From positions 124,001 to 188,000 of the forward strand of contig DASYBM010000004.1 of NCBI GenBank assembly GCA_036500765.1: DNA of 64,000 nt. The letters are read 5' to 3'. The position numbers and the translations under genes were made by a program. Below the pieces are notes generated by a model. That model was not told the origin of the DNA. It saw only the letters and a program-made list of their open reading frames with translations, and ran no database searches. The DNA comes from Candidatus Sulfotelmatobacter sp. GTDB taxonomy: Bacteria > Acidobacteriota > Terriglobia > Terriglobales > Acidobacteriaceae. This document shows positions 42,589-50,481 of the stretch, one piece after another (the stretch's first letter is position 1; every line of letters starts with the position of its first letter).

Positions 42589-42733
42589 AGGCAGCATTTA
42601 GCATTTGGCGATTAGCACATAGCTCGGCGAGCGTATGTATTGGGCCCACGGATCGAGGTGCGTGATCCTGCTTTTGCGGAAGGTACAGACGCGACGTGGC
42701 TAAATGCTAAATGCTAAGTGCTAGCTGCTGCCC
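42589..42733. repeat. Inverted-arm element built from TTAGCATTTAGC words
   Basis: The left arm (42589-42623) reads GGCAGCATTTAGCATTTGGC then GATTAGCACATAGC. The right arm (42699-42733), read as complement, starts GGCAGCAGCTAGCACTTAGC and continues with ATTTAGC words. The word order differs between arms, and the interior of about 75 bp is unique. The right arm supplies the last codons and TAG stop of the PHP phosphatase gene. Confidence 0.75.
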
Positions 42734-43476
42734 TTCCGATAGCTGCCCAGCACCGGCCGCGGAAAATATGGCAGAGTTTCATTGTTGATGATGGCGCGCG
42801 GGTTATTTTCAACCAAGGCCCCGGCGATCTCCTCTCCGCAGATTTCCGCAGCGGCGTCGCGCGCCCGGGAAAGATTTGGGACGCGCTTTTCCGTATCATG
42901 AGCATCGCTGGCAAGTACGTGCACCGCCTGATGTTCGAGGAGCCATAGCGCCGCGCGGCGGGATCGGTCACCCCAGAATCCCGTCAGCGCCGAGCCGGTA
43001 ATCTGAATCACGCAGCCCTGATCGGCCCACTCCAACACGCGCTGCGGATGCTCGCGCAAAATTGGATTACGCTCGGGATGGGTGATGACCGCCGTAAGGC
43101 CGCAGTCTCCGAGCTTGAAAAAAGCATCCCCGATCTGTTCCGGAATACTGTAGTTGCTGAACTCGACCAGCAGGTAGCGTGTCTCGCCGATGACGTAGCG
43201 GGCGGGATGTTCGACGGCGTCCCGGACGTTATCAATTGAAAGATGAAAGTCGCAGCCGAGGCTCAACTTGAGGGAATCGCCGATGAGTTGTTGCAGATGC
43301 GCGACGAGCCCCTGGAGATACTCGCGGTCATAATGATAGCGGTCGTTGGCGTGCGGCGTGGCCACCATGTGGGTAATGCCATCCTCGGCCGCCATGCGGC
43401 ACATGGCGACAGCTACGGCCCAGGATTTGGGACCGTCGTCTACTTCCGGGAGGATGTGAGAATGAATGTCAACCAC
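42721..43476 (-). CDS. CpsB/CapC-type PHP-domain tyrosine phosphatase
   Basis: About 251 residues from a GTG at 43476 (an in-frame GTG at 43506 is also possible). The PHP metal motifs are VDIHSHILPEVDDGP, VATPHAND, YLLVEFSN, VITHPERN and LASDAHD. Such phosphatases act on tyrosine-phosphorylated chain-length regulators of polysaccharide export. The C-terminus GSYRKGSS and the stop codon are encoded by the GGCAGCAGCTAG word of the spacer repeat, so the end of the protein has been reshaped by the element. Confidence 0.87.
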   Translation of the reverse strand: MVDIHSHILPEVDDGPKSWAVAVAMCRMAAEDGITHMVATPHANDRYHYDREYLQGLVAHLQQLIGDSLKLSLGCDFHLSIDNVRDAVEHPARYVIGETRYLLVEFSNYSIPEQIGDAFFKLGDCGLTAVITHPERNPILREHPQRVLEWADQGCVIQITGSALTGFWGDRSRRAALWLLEHQAVHVLASDAHDTEKRVPNLSRARDAAAEICGEEIAGALVENNPRAIINNETLPYFPRPVLGSYRKGSS

Positions 43477-43566
43477 GATGAGATACGAACTCCGGCACGC
43501 CGCCACGTGCGTCTCAGTCGATTTAATCAGATTCGAGAGTAAAGAGAAAGCGAGGCAAACGCCTTT

Positions 43567-43604
43567 TACCGCAAAGGGCGCGAAGGTAATTTCGCAAAGG
43601 CCGC
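43567..43604. repeat. Spacer words of the ACCGCAAAGG type
   Basis: ACCGCAAAGGGCGCGAAGG followed by TTCGCAAAGGCCGC forms a short imperfect tandem between the phosphatase and PIN genes, related in style to the ACCACAGAG elements at 5943 and 46942. Confidence 0.45.
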
Positions 43605-43632
43605 TAAGAAAATCGATCTCTGCAAGTCGGGT

Positions 43633-44025
43633 TCACCAGATGGTTGGGATGGCGCGCGATTTGCGGATCTCGCGGTCGGCGGTGACCAGGGGAATATCTT
43701 CCACCAGCGCAGTCGCGCCGATAATCCTGTCGGCAGGGTCCTTCGGATAGCGGGACGGAAGTTCGTACGCCTGAAGGGCGATGTTGGCTGTGATCGGGAG
43801 GACGACGAAGCGACGTTCGACCTCGGCCAGAACGGTTTCTGCGTCAGGAATCAAATTGATTTGTCCGCAACTCCCAAGTCGTGCGATCTCAAGAAATGTG
43901 ATGTCGGAAACTGCCAGGCCGCGATCTTGCCGACGCGCATCCTCAATCTTTGACCGGGCCGCTGAAGATATGCGCTGATACTCCTGAGCAAGCCATATCA
44001 CCACGTGTGTGTCGAGCAGAATCAT
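43633..44025 (-). CDS. PIN-domain ribonuclease toxin (VapC-like)
   Basis: 130 residues. The acidic residues of the PIN active site are in LLDTHVVIW (Asp), SDITFLEIARL (Glu), DPADRIIGATAL (Asp) and TADREI (Asp). It is predicted to cleave tRNA or rRNA when free of its antitoxin. The antitoxin gene ends 24 bp upstream on the same strand, the usual antitoxin-first order. Confidence 0.9.
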   Translation of the reverse strand: MILLDTHVVIWLAQEYQRISSAARSKIEDARRQDRGLAVSDITFLEIARLGSCGQINLIPDAETVLAEVERRFVVLPITANIALQAYELPSRYPKDPADRIIGATALVEDIPLVTADREIRKSRAIPTIW

Positions 44026-44049
44026 CAGGAGCAGAATCGGAAGAGAAGA

Positions 44050-44289
44050 TCAGTAGAGATCGCCCCACTCCTCGGGACTAAGTATCGGAGAGACGATGTC
44101 ACCTTTGATCTCGATTTTCCCTTTACCCTTGAGGAAACCGAAGATGTCGTCCTTCTCCTGCTCGACGGGAACGAGTTTGGCCACGGGCTTTCCGCGCTTG
44201 GTGATGACGACCGCTTCGCGCTTAGCCTGAACTTCATCCATCACCTTGAGGCAATGGACTTTGAAAGCGCCGGCCGGCATGGTTTTCAT
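44050..44289 (-). CDS. Phd/YefM-type antitoxin partnering the PIN toxin
   Basis: 79 residues. The N-terminal fold MPAGAFKVHCLKVMDEVQ and VVITKRGKPVAKLVPV is the typical Phd/YefM DNA-binding dimer. The acidic C-terminus (SPEEWGDLY) should neutralise the toxin. AAAGGAA precedes the ATG. The upstream region contains a TATAAT between two copies of ATGACCAT, a good autoregulatory arrangement. Confidence 0.88.
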   Translation of the reverse strand: MKTMPAGAFKVHCLKVMDEVQAKREAVVITKRGKPVAKLVPVEQEKDDIFGFLKGKGKIEIKGDIVSPILSPEEWGDLY

Positions 44290-44309
44290 GGCACAGATTC
44301 CTTTCGATC

Positions 44310-44331
44310 ATGGTCATTATACCATGGTCAT
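44310..44331 (-). promoter_or_regulatory. Promoter/operator of the antitoxin-toxin operon
   Basis: ATGGTCAT occurs at 44310-44317 and 44324-44331 (direct repeats 14 bp apart). Read on the minus strand, a perfect TATAAT (44316-44321) lies between them, about 27 bp upstream of the antitoxin start. Binding of the antitoxin to both copies would cover the -10 box. Confidence 0.6.
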
Positions 44332-44449
44332 AGGTCCATATTCATTAGCGTTGCGAATGCAAGGAGTATGCGAGGCGCGTGCCGGCAGTGCCACGGGCAT
44401 TAAACTGAAGAGGTACTTTCCCGCCTTCTTGGAGCGTCTAGAATCGGAG

Positions 44450-44824
44450 TCATTCCTTTCGCGTCAACGGCAACAGGCGCACTCGTAGTCGCTGGGGATC
44501 GACAGTCAGTAATGCGCCAGCCTCAAGCTCGGATTCCATGTGATGGAGAGCCGCAATGACCTGCGGCCCGACCGACTGCGGACTGACGTCATCGGTCCGT
44601 AACTGCACGACGCTTGGTTTTTCTCCGTGAGTGGCGGCGAGGATGCCGCCGAAATCCATGTCATGTGTGAGGACGACACAATTGTGTTCGGCCGCGTAGG
44701 CCATGATTTCGGAATCGGGCGCATCGCCCCGGCCAACGGCGGACCAGTGCAATGCCTCGAATCCTACGTCTTTTAACAAAGTCGCCCAGCGCGGAGAGAG
44801 GTTCATGTCGACCAGCAACTTCAT
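44450..44824 (-). CDS. DUF5615 PIN-like toxin
   Basis: 124 residues starting MKLLVDMNLSPRWATLLKDVG. Acidic residues in LLVDMNLSP, DAPDSEIMAYA and LTHDMDFGGIL match the PIN-like DUF5615 family. The start overlaps the stop of the DUF433 gene (ATGA). The longer ORF to 44863 ignores this coupling. DUF433 and DUF5615 proteins are commonly found as toxin-antitoxin-like pairs; activity is inferred. Confidence 0.85.
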   Translation of the reverse strand: MKLLVDMNLSPRWATLLKDVGFEALHWSAVGRGDAPDSEIMAYAAEHNCVVLTHDMDFGGILAATHGEKPSVVQLRTDDVSPQSVGPQVIAALHHMESELEAGALLTVDPQRLRVRLLPLTRKE

Positions 44825-45051
44825 GCGCCCGGAAGAACAACTTCGCGCTCTTCCGCGAGCCACGCGGCGTAGCGAAGAGCTTGCAAGATATCTTCTCGTT
44901 CGAGATACGGATAATCGGCCAGAATTTCTTCAATCGTATGTCCGGCGCCGATCTGTCCCACAACCATGCCGACCGTAACTCGCAGACCTCGAATGCAGGC
45001 CTTGCCTCCCATGACGCCGGGCTCCTGGGTAATGCGTTCAAACCGCGTCAT
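44821..45051 (-). CDS. DUF433 antitoxin-like protein
   Basis: 76 residues beginning MTRFERITQEPGVMGGKACIRG, a recognisable DUF433 start (the G-x-P-x-I-x-G-T/L region), followed by a winged helix (TIEEILADYPYLEREDILQALRYA). GGGAG lies upstream. It is the presumed DNA-binding antitoxin for the DUF5615 protein, with which it overlaps by four bases. A longer in-frame ORF to 45156 overlaps the aminotransferase gene and lacks support. Confidence 0.85.
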   Translation of the reverse strand: MTRFERITQEPGVMGGKACIRGLRVTVGMVVGQIGAGHTIEEILADYPYLEREDILQALRYAAWLAEEREVVLPGA

Positions 45052-45118
45052 CCAAGTTCTCCCTTCGATGATCATTGAGCAGAGAATACCACGAAGTTTC
45101 GCAATTCCTTCCTGCCTG

Positions 45119-46336
45119 CTACGTGTTCCCATATCTCTCCCAAATAAACTCGGCAATCCCCTCGTACGCCTTGGTCAACGTCTGCTCATCCGGCAGGAAC
45201 ACGATGCGGAAGTGCTGCGTGCCGGGTTTTTGTCCGAAGCCGGAGCCATGCACGACCATGACGTGCTTCTGCCGAATCAGTTCCTTCACAAACGTTTCAT
45301 CGCTCTCCGGGATATCGATTTTGGGGTAAGCATAGAAAGCCCCGCGCGGCGCGACGCAGCTCACCCGGGGCGTCGCCTCGCACCATTTCTGTGTGAGATC
45401 GCGGCGGGAGCGCAGTTTGCGCTGCACTTCAATGAGATGATCCTGCGGCCCTTCCAGCGCGGGCTTGATCGCATACTGCTCGGGATGATTGGCGCAGAGG
45501 CGCGCGCGCAACAGGCGATGCACGCCCTCAGTGTAAGTTTTCACCGCGGCGGCATCTCCGGAGACGATGCCCCATCCGATGCGCCATCCCGGTACGAGAT
45601 AATTCTTCGACATGCCGCCAAACGTCACGCATGGCACATCAGGCGCGACCGACGCGAACGCGATGTGTGCAGTATCTTCCAGAATCAATTTGTCGTAGAT
45701 CTCGTCCGAAAAGACGATCAGATTGTGGCGGCGCGCCAGTTCGGCAATTTGCTCAAGCATTTGCCGCGTGCACAGCGCCCCCGTCGGATTGTTGGGATTA
45801 ATAATTACAATCCCGCGAGTGTGCGGCGTAAGCTTCCGCTCGATGTCAGCCAGCTCCGGCTGCCAGACATCCTCTTCATTGAGGTCGTAGGCGTTGAGCC
45901 GGATACCCAGCTTGCACAGCACTGCCGAATACAACGGATAGTCCGGGCTGGGAGTCAGCACGTCCTCACCCGGGTTCACCAGCGCCGAAAGGCAGAGGTC
46001 GACAGTCTCGCTCACGCCGGAAGTTACGAAAACATCCCGCACCGTCGCGATGCCCTTCCGCGCGGCCTCGCCGCGAATCGCCTCGACCGCTTCGGGAATT
46101 CCGGGCGATGGCGCGTAACCGTTCTTCCCGTCGCGCATGGCTTTGTAGACGGCTTCAATGATGTGCGGCGGCGTCTTGAAATCAAAGTTCAGCGGGTCGC
46201 CGACATTGAGCGGCAGCACTTTGTGTCCCTGCGCGATAACTTCGTCGGCCACGCAGGCCAGATCGCGAATCGCATAACGAACGTTGTCGAGGCGGGCGGC
46301 GGCGGAGATTTCGTGCGCTGGGCTGATGGGGGTCAT
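45119..46336 (-). CDS. Class I/II aminotransferase (alanine-type, AlaA/AspC-like)
   Basis: 405 residues of the PLP fold type I family. YAIRDLACVADEVIAQG and NVGDPLNFDF open the domain. NPNNPTGALCTRQML, SDEIYDKLI and the Schiff-base Lys in GGMSKNYLVPGWRIGW (near residue 243) follow, then FRIVFLPDEQTL. Close homologues transaminate alanine and pyruvate. I prefer the ATG at 46336; an in-frame TTG at 46393 would add 19 residues. Neither has a strong ribosome binding site. Confidence 0.9.
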   Translation of the reverse strand: MTPISPAHEISAAARLDNVRYAIRDLACVADEVIAQGHKVLPLNVGDPLNFDFKTPPHIIEAVYKAMRDGKNGYAPSPGIPEAVEAIRGEAARKGIATVRDVFVTSGVSETVDLCLSALVNPGEDVLTPSPDYPLYSAVLCKLGIRLNAYDLNEEDVWQPELADIERKLTPHTRGIVIINPNNPTGALCTRQMLEQIAELARRHNLIVFSDEIYDKLILEDTAHIAFASVAPDVPCVTFGGMSKNYLVPGWRIGWGIVSGDAAAVKTYTEGVHRLLRARLCANHPEQYAIKPALEGPQDHLIEVQRKLRSRRDLTQKWCEATPRVSCVAPRGAFYAYPKIDIPESDETFVKELIRQKHVMVVHGSGFGQKPGTQHFRIVFLPDEQTLTKAYEGIAEFIWERYGNT

Positions 46337-46447
46337 GGAAAACGTTGCCGCGACCTGCGAGACGTTACGGCTCAGCAGAAATTCTAAATGCAAGGAGCGC
46401 AGTTAGGATAGAAATCTGCAATTCGTCAACTGCGTCTCTCTGGGCGT

Positions 46448-46834
46448 TTACTGTTGGTTCGGATGGAAGACGAACACGGTTTCTTCAAGGGTCTGTGCCG
46501 GTCCGGGCGCATATTTCCAGCGCATGACCGCCTCGGCAGCATATTGCGAGAGCATGGGATTGCCGCCTTTCGCCTCCACCTTCGAAACGCTTCCGTTCGG
46601 AAGCACGGTGGCTTCTAGGCGTACCTGACCTTCAAAATGGCCATTCCTCAGGACGTAAGGATATTCTGGCTCGACCCTGATCACGATCTTGCGATGGGGT
46701 TTAGGCGCACCAGCGTCCTGGGCGAGAAGGCGCGGAACGAAGAAAAGCATAGAGCACGAGAACAACGCCAGCGTGACAAGCGCGCTTTTAAGGCCGCTCA
46801 GGGTGCGGCTGCTGCGAAGCAAACGATCTGACAT
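46448..46834 (-). CDS. Exported single TonB-C domain protein
   Basis: 128 residues. A signal anchor (ALVTLALFSCSMLFFVPRLLAQ) is followed directly by a TonB C-terminal domain (KIVIRVEPEYPYVLRNGHFE, then VRLEATVLPNGSVSKVEAKGG and AAEAVMRWKYAPGP). There is no Pro-rich spacer, so it is unlikely to energise outer-membrane receptors in the classical way. Such short proteins are common in Acidobacteria and their role is unknown. Start at the ATG 46834, with a weaker GTG at 46846. Confidence 0.8.
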   Translation of the reverse strand: MSDRLLRSSRTLSGLKSALVTLALFSCSMLFFVPRLLAQDAGAPKPHRKIVIRVEPEYPYVLRNGHFEGQVRLEATVLPNGSVSKVEAKGGNPMLSQYAAEAVMRWKYAPGPAQTLEETVFVFHPNQQ

Positions 46835-46941
46835 CGAAGGTCTCACGGCTTGAGATTTGAGACTCGGAGGGTAGCCCCACTAGAAAAGGTAGGTTGTGAT
46901 GGACACCCGCGCAAGGTTACCAACGTGCGGCTAAAAGCTTT

Positions 46942-47018
46942 AACCACAGAGAGCCGGAACCACACAGTGTAAAACTTCTGGATCATTTACCCGGTGCGAC
47001 TCCGTGCCCTCTGTGGTT
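46942..47018. repeat. Inverted-arm element with AACCACAGAG ends
   Basis: AACCACAGAG (46942-46951) and CTCTGTGGTT (47009-47018) are perfect reverse complements around a 57-bp interior that also contains AACCACACAG. The right end lies 7 bp from the stop codon of the ALDH7-like gene. Sequence words match those in the lysS tail. Confidence 0.65.
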
Positions 47019-47025
47019 GAGGGAC

Positions 47026-48561
47026 TTAGTCTTCCCGGTCGATCTGCGCTTTCTGGAGCTTGTCGGAATAATCCACGTAAACCGACTTCCACTCGGTGTA
47101 GAAGTCGATAGCGCCAATGCCGCCTTCGCGGTGACCGTTGCCGGTAGCCTTGGTGCCGCCGAAAGGCAGGTGGACTTCAGCGCCGATCGTAGGCGCGTTA
47201 ATGTACGTGATGCCGGCGTACAGGTCGCGAATTGCCGAGAATGCCTTGTTCACATCTTTAGTGTAGAGCGCCGACGATAGCCCGTATTCAATGCCATTGG
47301 CGATTTCGATGGCTTCTTCGAGATCTTCGCACGGGATGATCGAGACGACCGGCCCAAAGATTTCTTCCTGCGCAATGCGCATTTTCGGGTCGACGTCGGT
47401 GAACACAGTCGGCTCCATAAACCAACCGTGCTGGTAATCGCCCTGGTCGAGGCGATTCCCTCCGCACACCAATTTCGCGCCTTCGTTCTTTCCAATCTCG
47501 ACATAGCTGAGGTCGGTCTCAAGCTGCTTTTCGTTCACGGCCGGACCCATCTGCACGGCTTCATCCAGGCCGTTTCCGACTTTGAGCTTCTGGGCGCGAT
47601 CGACGAGGCGATCGACGAATTCGCGATACACGCCCTTCTGCACGATCATGCGGCTGGTTGCGGTGCAGCGCTGGCCAGTGGTGCCGAATGCGCCCCAGAG
47701 TCCGCCTTCAATGGCGAGGTCGAGGTTAGCGTCGTCGAGCACGATCATAGGATTTTTTCCGCCGAGTTCGAGCGAGCAGTGCTTGAAACTCTTGGCCGCG
47801 ATGCCGCCGATGATTCGCCCCACGGCAGATGATCCGGTCAGCGAGATAGCCCGCACGTCGGCGTGTTCGGCGAGCGGCGTTCCGACTTCGGGGCCAAATC
47901 CTGCGACCACGTTGATCACGCCCTTGGGCAACCCAGCGTCGGTGAGCGCGCGCACCAGATTGAAAGTCGAGAGCGGCGTATCCTGCGCGGGCTTGATGAC
48001 GCAGGTATTGCCGCAGACGATGGCCGGCAGCAGTTTCCACGACGAAATCGCCATGGGAAAATTCCACGGCGTAATCATGCCGCAGACGCCAATGGGCTGG
48101 CGTACGGCCATTGCGAACTTGTTAGGCATTTCCGAAGGCACGGTCGGACCAAACAGCCGGCGCCCTTCGCCGGCGTTGTAGTAGGCGGCGTCGATCGCTT
48201 CCTGCACATCGCCGCGGGTCTCGGCGAGAACCTTGCCCATTTCCCGCGTCATCTCGCGGGCATATTCTTCCTTGCGCTCGATCAAAATTTCCGCGGCGCG
48301 AAAGACGATCTCGGCGCGGCGCGGCGCCGGAACCAGTCGCCACTTGGCGAAGGCACGCTTGGCGGCGGCGACGGCTGCGTCCACGTCAGCCTTAGCAGAT
48401 TTCTGAAAGATGCCGACCAGGTCGCGCGTATCGGCGGGATTACGATTCTCAAACGTTTCGCCGGTCGAGGCATCGACCCACTCGCCGTCGATGAAATTCT
48501 TAAAAACTCTGGTCTTGCCGAAGCTGAGCGTGGCCGGAGAGGCCAAAGTATCGGTTGCCAT
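47026..48561 (-). CDS. Aldehyde dehydrogenase, ALDH7/semialdehyde-type
   Basis: 511 residues from the ATG at 48561, with GAGGAG upstream. The fold carries [20 protein letters not shown], the Glu base in [14 protein letters not shown] and the nucleophilic Cys in [12 protein letters not shown]. The C-terminal [18 protein letters not shown] resembles ALDH7 (alpha-aminoadipic or related semialdehyde) enzymes. This suggests oxidation of a semialdehyde in lysine or proline breakdown; the exact substrate is inferred. The gene ends beside a spacer repeat. Confidence 0.9.
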   Translation of the reverse strand: MATDTLASPATLSFGKTRVFKNFIDGEWVDASTGETFENRNPADTRDLVGIFQKSAKADVDAAVAAAKRAFAKWRLVPAPRRAEIVFRAAEILIERKEEYAREMTREMGKVLAETRGDVQEAIDAAYYNAGEGRRLFGPTVPSEMPNKFAMAVRQPIGVCGMITPWNFPMAISSWKLLPAIVCGNTCVIKPAQDTPLSTFNLVRALTDAGLPKGVINVVAGFGPEVGTPLAEHADVRAISLTGSSAVGRIIGGIAAKSFKHCSLELGGKNPMIVLDDANLDLAIEGGLWGAFGTTGQRCTATSRMIVQKGVYREFVDRLVDRAQKLKVGNGLDEAVQMGPAVNEKQLETDLSYVEIGKNEGAKLVCGGNRLDQGDYQHGWFMEPTVFTDVDPKMRIAQEEIFGPVVSIIPCEDLEEAIEIANGIEYGLSSALYTKDVNKAFSAIRDLYAGITYINAPTIGAEVHLPFGGTKATGNGHREGGIGAIDFYTEWKSVYVDYSDKLQKAQIDRED

Positions 48562-48728
48562 GATTTCTCCTCGTTTCCTATGAATGCCCAAGAATAATTG
48601 TCTGTATTGATGCTACAGGGGATAGAGAAGGTGCAGCAACTCAATCCAGCCGTCGATACCCACGAGCCGTATGATCGCAGGACAGGACCGGAGATAGAAT
48701 TGATTCGACACGAGAGGATTAGAAAACG

Positions 48729-49376
48729 ATGGAGACGTTTAACGGATTGAGCATTCCACGATCAACCGAGGAGTTGATTTCCCGGCGAGACACGGCGCTG
48801 CTAATTTATGACATGCAGGTGGGAATCGTTCGCCAGGTACCCGGCGGGCAGGAGATTACAGGCAAGGTCGGCAGAGTCTTGACGGCGGCCAGAAGGGCTG
48901 GGATTCGAACTTTCTTCACCAGACACATGTCGTTGCCGAAGGCGCTGATGGGCGCCTTTCAATATCGCACGGCAATGGCGTGGCAGCGCGTCGAGACTCC
49001 GGATCAGGTGAAGCCGATGTTTCTCCCCGACAGTCCTGCATTCCAAATCGTTCCGGAGTTGCAGCCGCAGCCCGATGAAGCGATCGTGGACAAAATCATG
49101 ATGTCTGCCTTTGCCGGAACATTTCTCGAAATCGCTTTGCGCGATTGCGGCATAAAAAGTTTCATCATCGTAGGCATAGCGCTCGAAATCGGAATCGATC
49201 CAACCTGCCGCCACGGTTCGGACCTCGGCTTTTGGCCGATCCTGGTTCGCGATGCCTGCGGCTTCGGCAACGAGGCCGCCGCCAATCACTCCCTCGCGTC
49301 GCTGGAGCACATGGGAGACACAACAATTACGGACGTCGAAACACTATGTGACTTGATGGCGAAGACGGCTAGTTGA
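48729..49376 (+). CDS. Isochorismatase-like protein lacking the catalytic cysteine
   Basis: 215 residues with the isochorismatase fold: Asp in ALLIYDMQVG, Lys in VDKIMMSAFAGT and the strand FIIVGIALEIGIDPTCRHGS. In active cysteine hydrolases the position after the ATE-type turn is Cys. Here it is Gly (LEIGID), and the next Cys is displaced by four residues. It may be an inactive or differently catalysing subfamily. It is divergent from the ALDH7-like gene. Confidence 0.83.
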   Translation: METFNGLSIPRSTEELISRRDTALLIYDMQVGIVRQVPGGQEITGKVGRVLTAARRAGIRTFFTRHMSLPKALMGAFQYRTAMAWQRVETPDQVKPMFLPDSPAFQIVPELQPQPDEAIVDKIMMSAFAGTFLEIALRDCGIKSFIIVGIALEIGIDPTCRHGSDLGFWPILVRDACGFGNEAAANHSLASLEHMGDTTITDVETLCDLMAKTAS

Positions 49377-49409
49377 TGCGTGTCTGTCGTGTGGCGAGCT
49401 GACGGGTGG

Positions 49410-49511
49410 CCCACTCAAGCCCGGTGTTGGCTTGAGTGGGAGACTCGACGCCCTATCTCTCCCCCAGCGGATGGCTCAGCCTTGGATCTGAGGCAGCGAC
49501 CAATGAAAGTG
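49410..49511. repeat. Hairpin plus first copy of a 43-nt direct repeat
   Basis: CCCACTCAAGCC and GGCTTGAGTGGG (49410-49440) form a perfect 12-bp stem. At 49469-49511 lies a 43-nt sequence that recurs at 50420-50462 with five mismatches (shared core TTGGATCTGA-GCAGCGACCAA). It sits 7 bp beyond the stop of the HEPN-like gene. Confidence 0.7.
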
Positions 49512-49518
49512 GCTGCCA

Positions 49519-50379
49519 TCAAAGCACGTTCGGGTTGTTCGAAAACCAATCGCGAAGCTGCTCGACTTTTTGCAGTACGTATGGAAAGGCGAGATATGAA
49601 AGCCGAATAGTATCGTCTGAGACCTTCTCGTTCATGGGATGTACTGCATTATTCCGTTGAACTTGGACCGCCTTAATCAGCGACACAAGGTGGTCTTGGC
49701 CCCCATCAAATATTTCAAAAGGACGACCCTGCAAGTTATTCGCTTTCTCTAACACGTTCCTCATTTGCTCGAATAACCCTGTCAGATCGCGCCGCTTGAG
49801 CGCGGTAGCGAATTTCGCTTTCCATTGGGGCGTCGAAATGGCATCCAGCATCTTCTCTGCGAGCATATACAGCGCCTTCTCAGAAGCCGCGCCCACCATA
49901 ACGGCTGCCGCCCGGAACCTGTCGTGCTCGAGCGTGCCAAGCCCCTCAACCATATATTCCCGAACAACGTCATCCAGGTTCGGGACCATCCGCTGCAATG
50001 CAGCGATGTATTCAGCGGGTAACTCCGGAATGGGCTCGTGCCCGTCCACCCATTCACGGCCCCGGGTAGTCAGTTCCACGTGCATACTATCCAAAGAGGG
50101 GAAATTTCTAGAAGCTGGAATTGCGAAGTCGCGACGTTGAAGATATAGCCACGCCTGGACCGCAGACTGTCTCAAGCTTTGAGAGTCATTATTATGCGCG
50201 AATTCGGGATTGTCAGGATTATTTGTTGCGGGAGGGCGTGATCGTCGCACCTGCGCGCCCGATTTTTCCAATTCTGTCCACGTCGCATTAATGAATGCTG
50301 TGAGCGTAAAGCTCGTCCTTACCCGGCGCAGCCCCGACCGCACAAAGGGCAGGATGGACGATAGGGTGTACTCCGGCAT
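49519..50379 (-). CDS. HEPN-like domain protein of unknown role
   Basis: 286 residues, not assigned to a named family. The C-terminal half is helical (FRAAAVMVGAASEKALYMLA) and contains QRNNAVHPMNEK, an R-x4-H arrangement resembling the HEPN ribonuclease motif; DUF4145-like proteins share this pattern. The N-terminal half (PSLDSMHVELTTRGREWVDG) resembles a winged-helix or linker domain. Codon and base use look more AT-rich than in neighbouring core genes. It could act in defence or RNA cleavage (inference). Confidence 0.6.
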   Translation of the reverse strand: MPEYTLSSILPFVRSGLRRVRTSFTLTAFINATWTELEKSGAQVRRSRPPATNNPDNPEFAHNNDSQSLRQSAVQAWLYLQRRDFAIPASRNFPSLDSMHVELTTRGREWVDGHEPIPELPAEYIAALQRMVPNLDDVVREYMVEGLGTLEHDRFRAAAVMVGAASEKALYMLAEKMLDAISTPQWKAKFATALKRRDLTGLFEQMRNVLEKANNLQGRPFEIFDGGQDHLVSLIKAVQVQRNNAVHPMNEKVSDDTIRLSYLAFPYVLQKVEQLRDWFSNNPNVL

Positions 50380-50419
50380 GGAATCAGATCATACCGGATA
50401 ACGGTCGGCGGTGTAGGCG

Positions 50420-50462
50420 GGATGGCCCAACGTTGGATCTGAAGCAGCGACCAACGAAAGTG
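50420..50462. repeat. Second copy of the 43-nt direct repeat
   Basis: Matches 49469-49511 at 38 of 43 positions and lies 19 bp after the stop of the pentapeptide-repeat gene, the same relative position as the first copy behind the HEPN-like gene. It contains the palindrome CCAACGTTGG. Confidence 0.7.
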
Positions 50463-50481
50463 AGATTATACAAGGACCAAA

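Noticed and set aside
50420-50462. Integron attC-like site (GCCCAAC next to GTTGGAT)
   Set aside because: The two core-like heptamers are adjacent instead of separated by a long hairpin, and no integrase is present. The site is kept only as a direct repeat.
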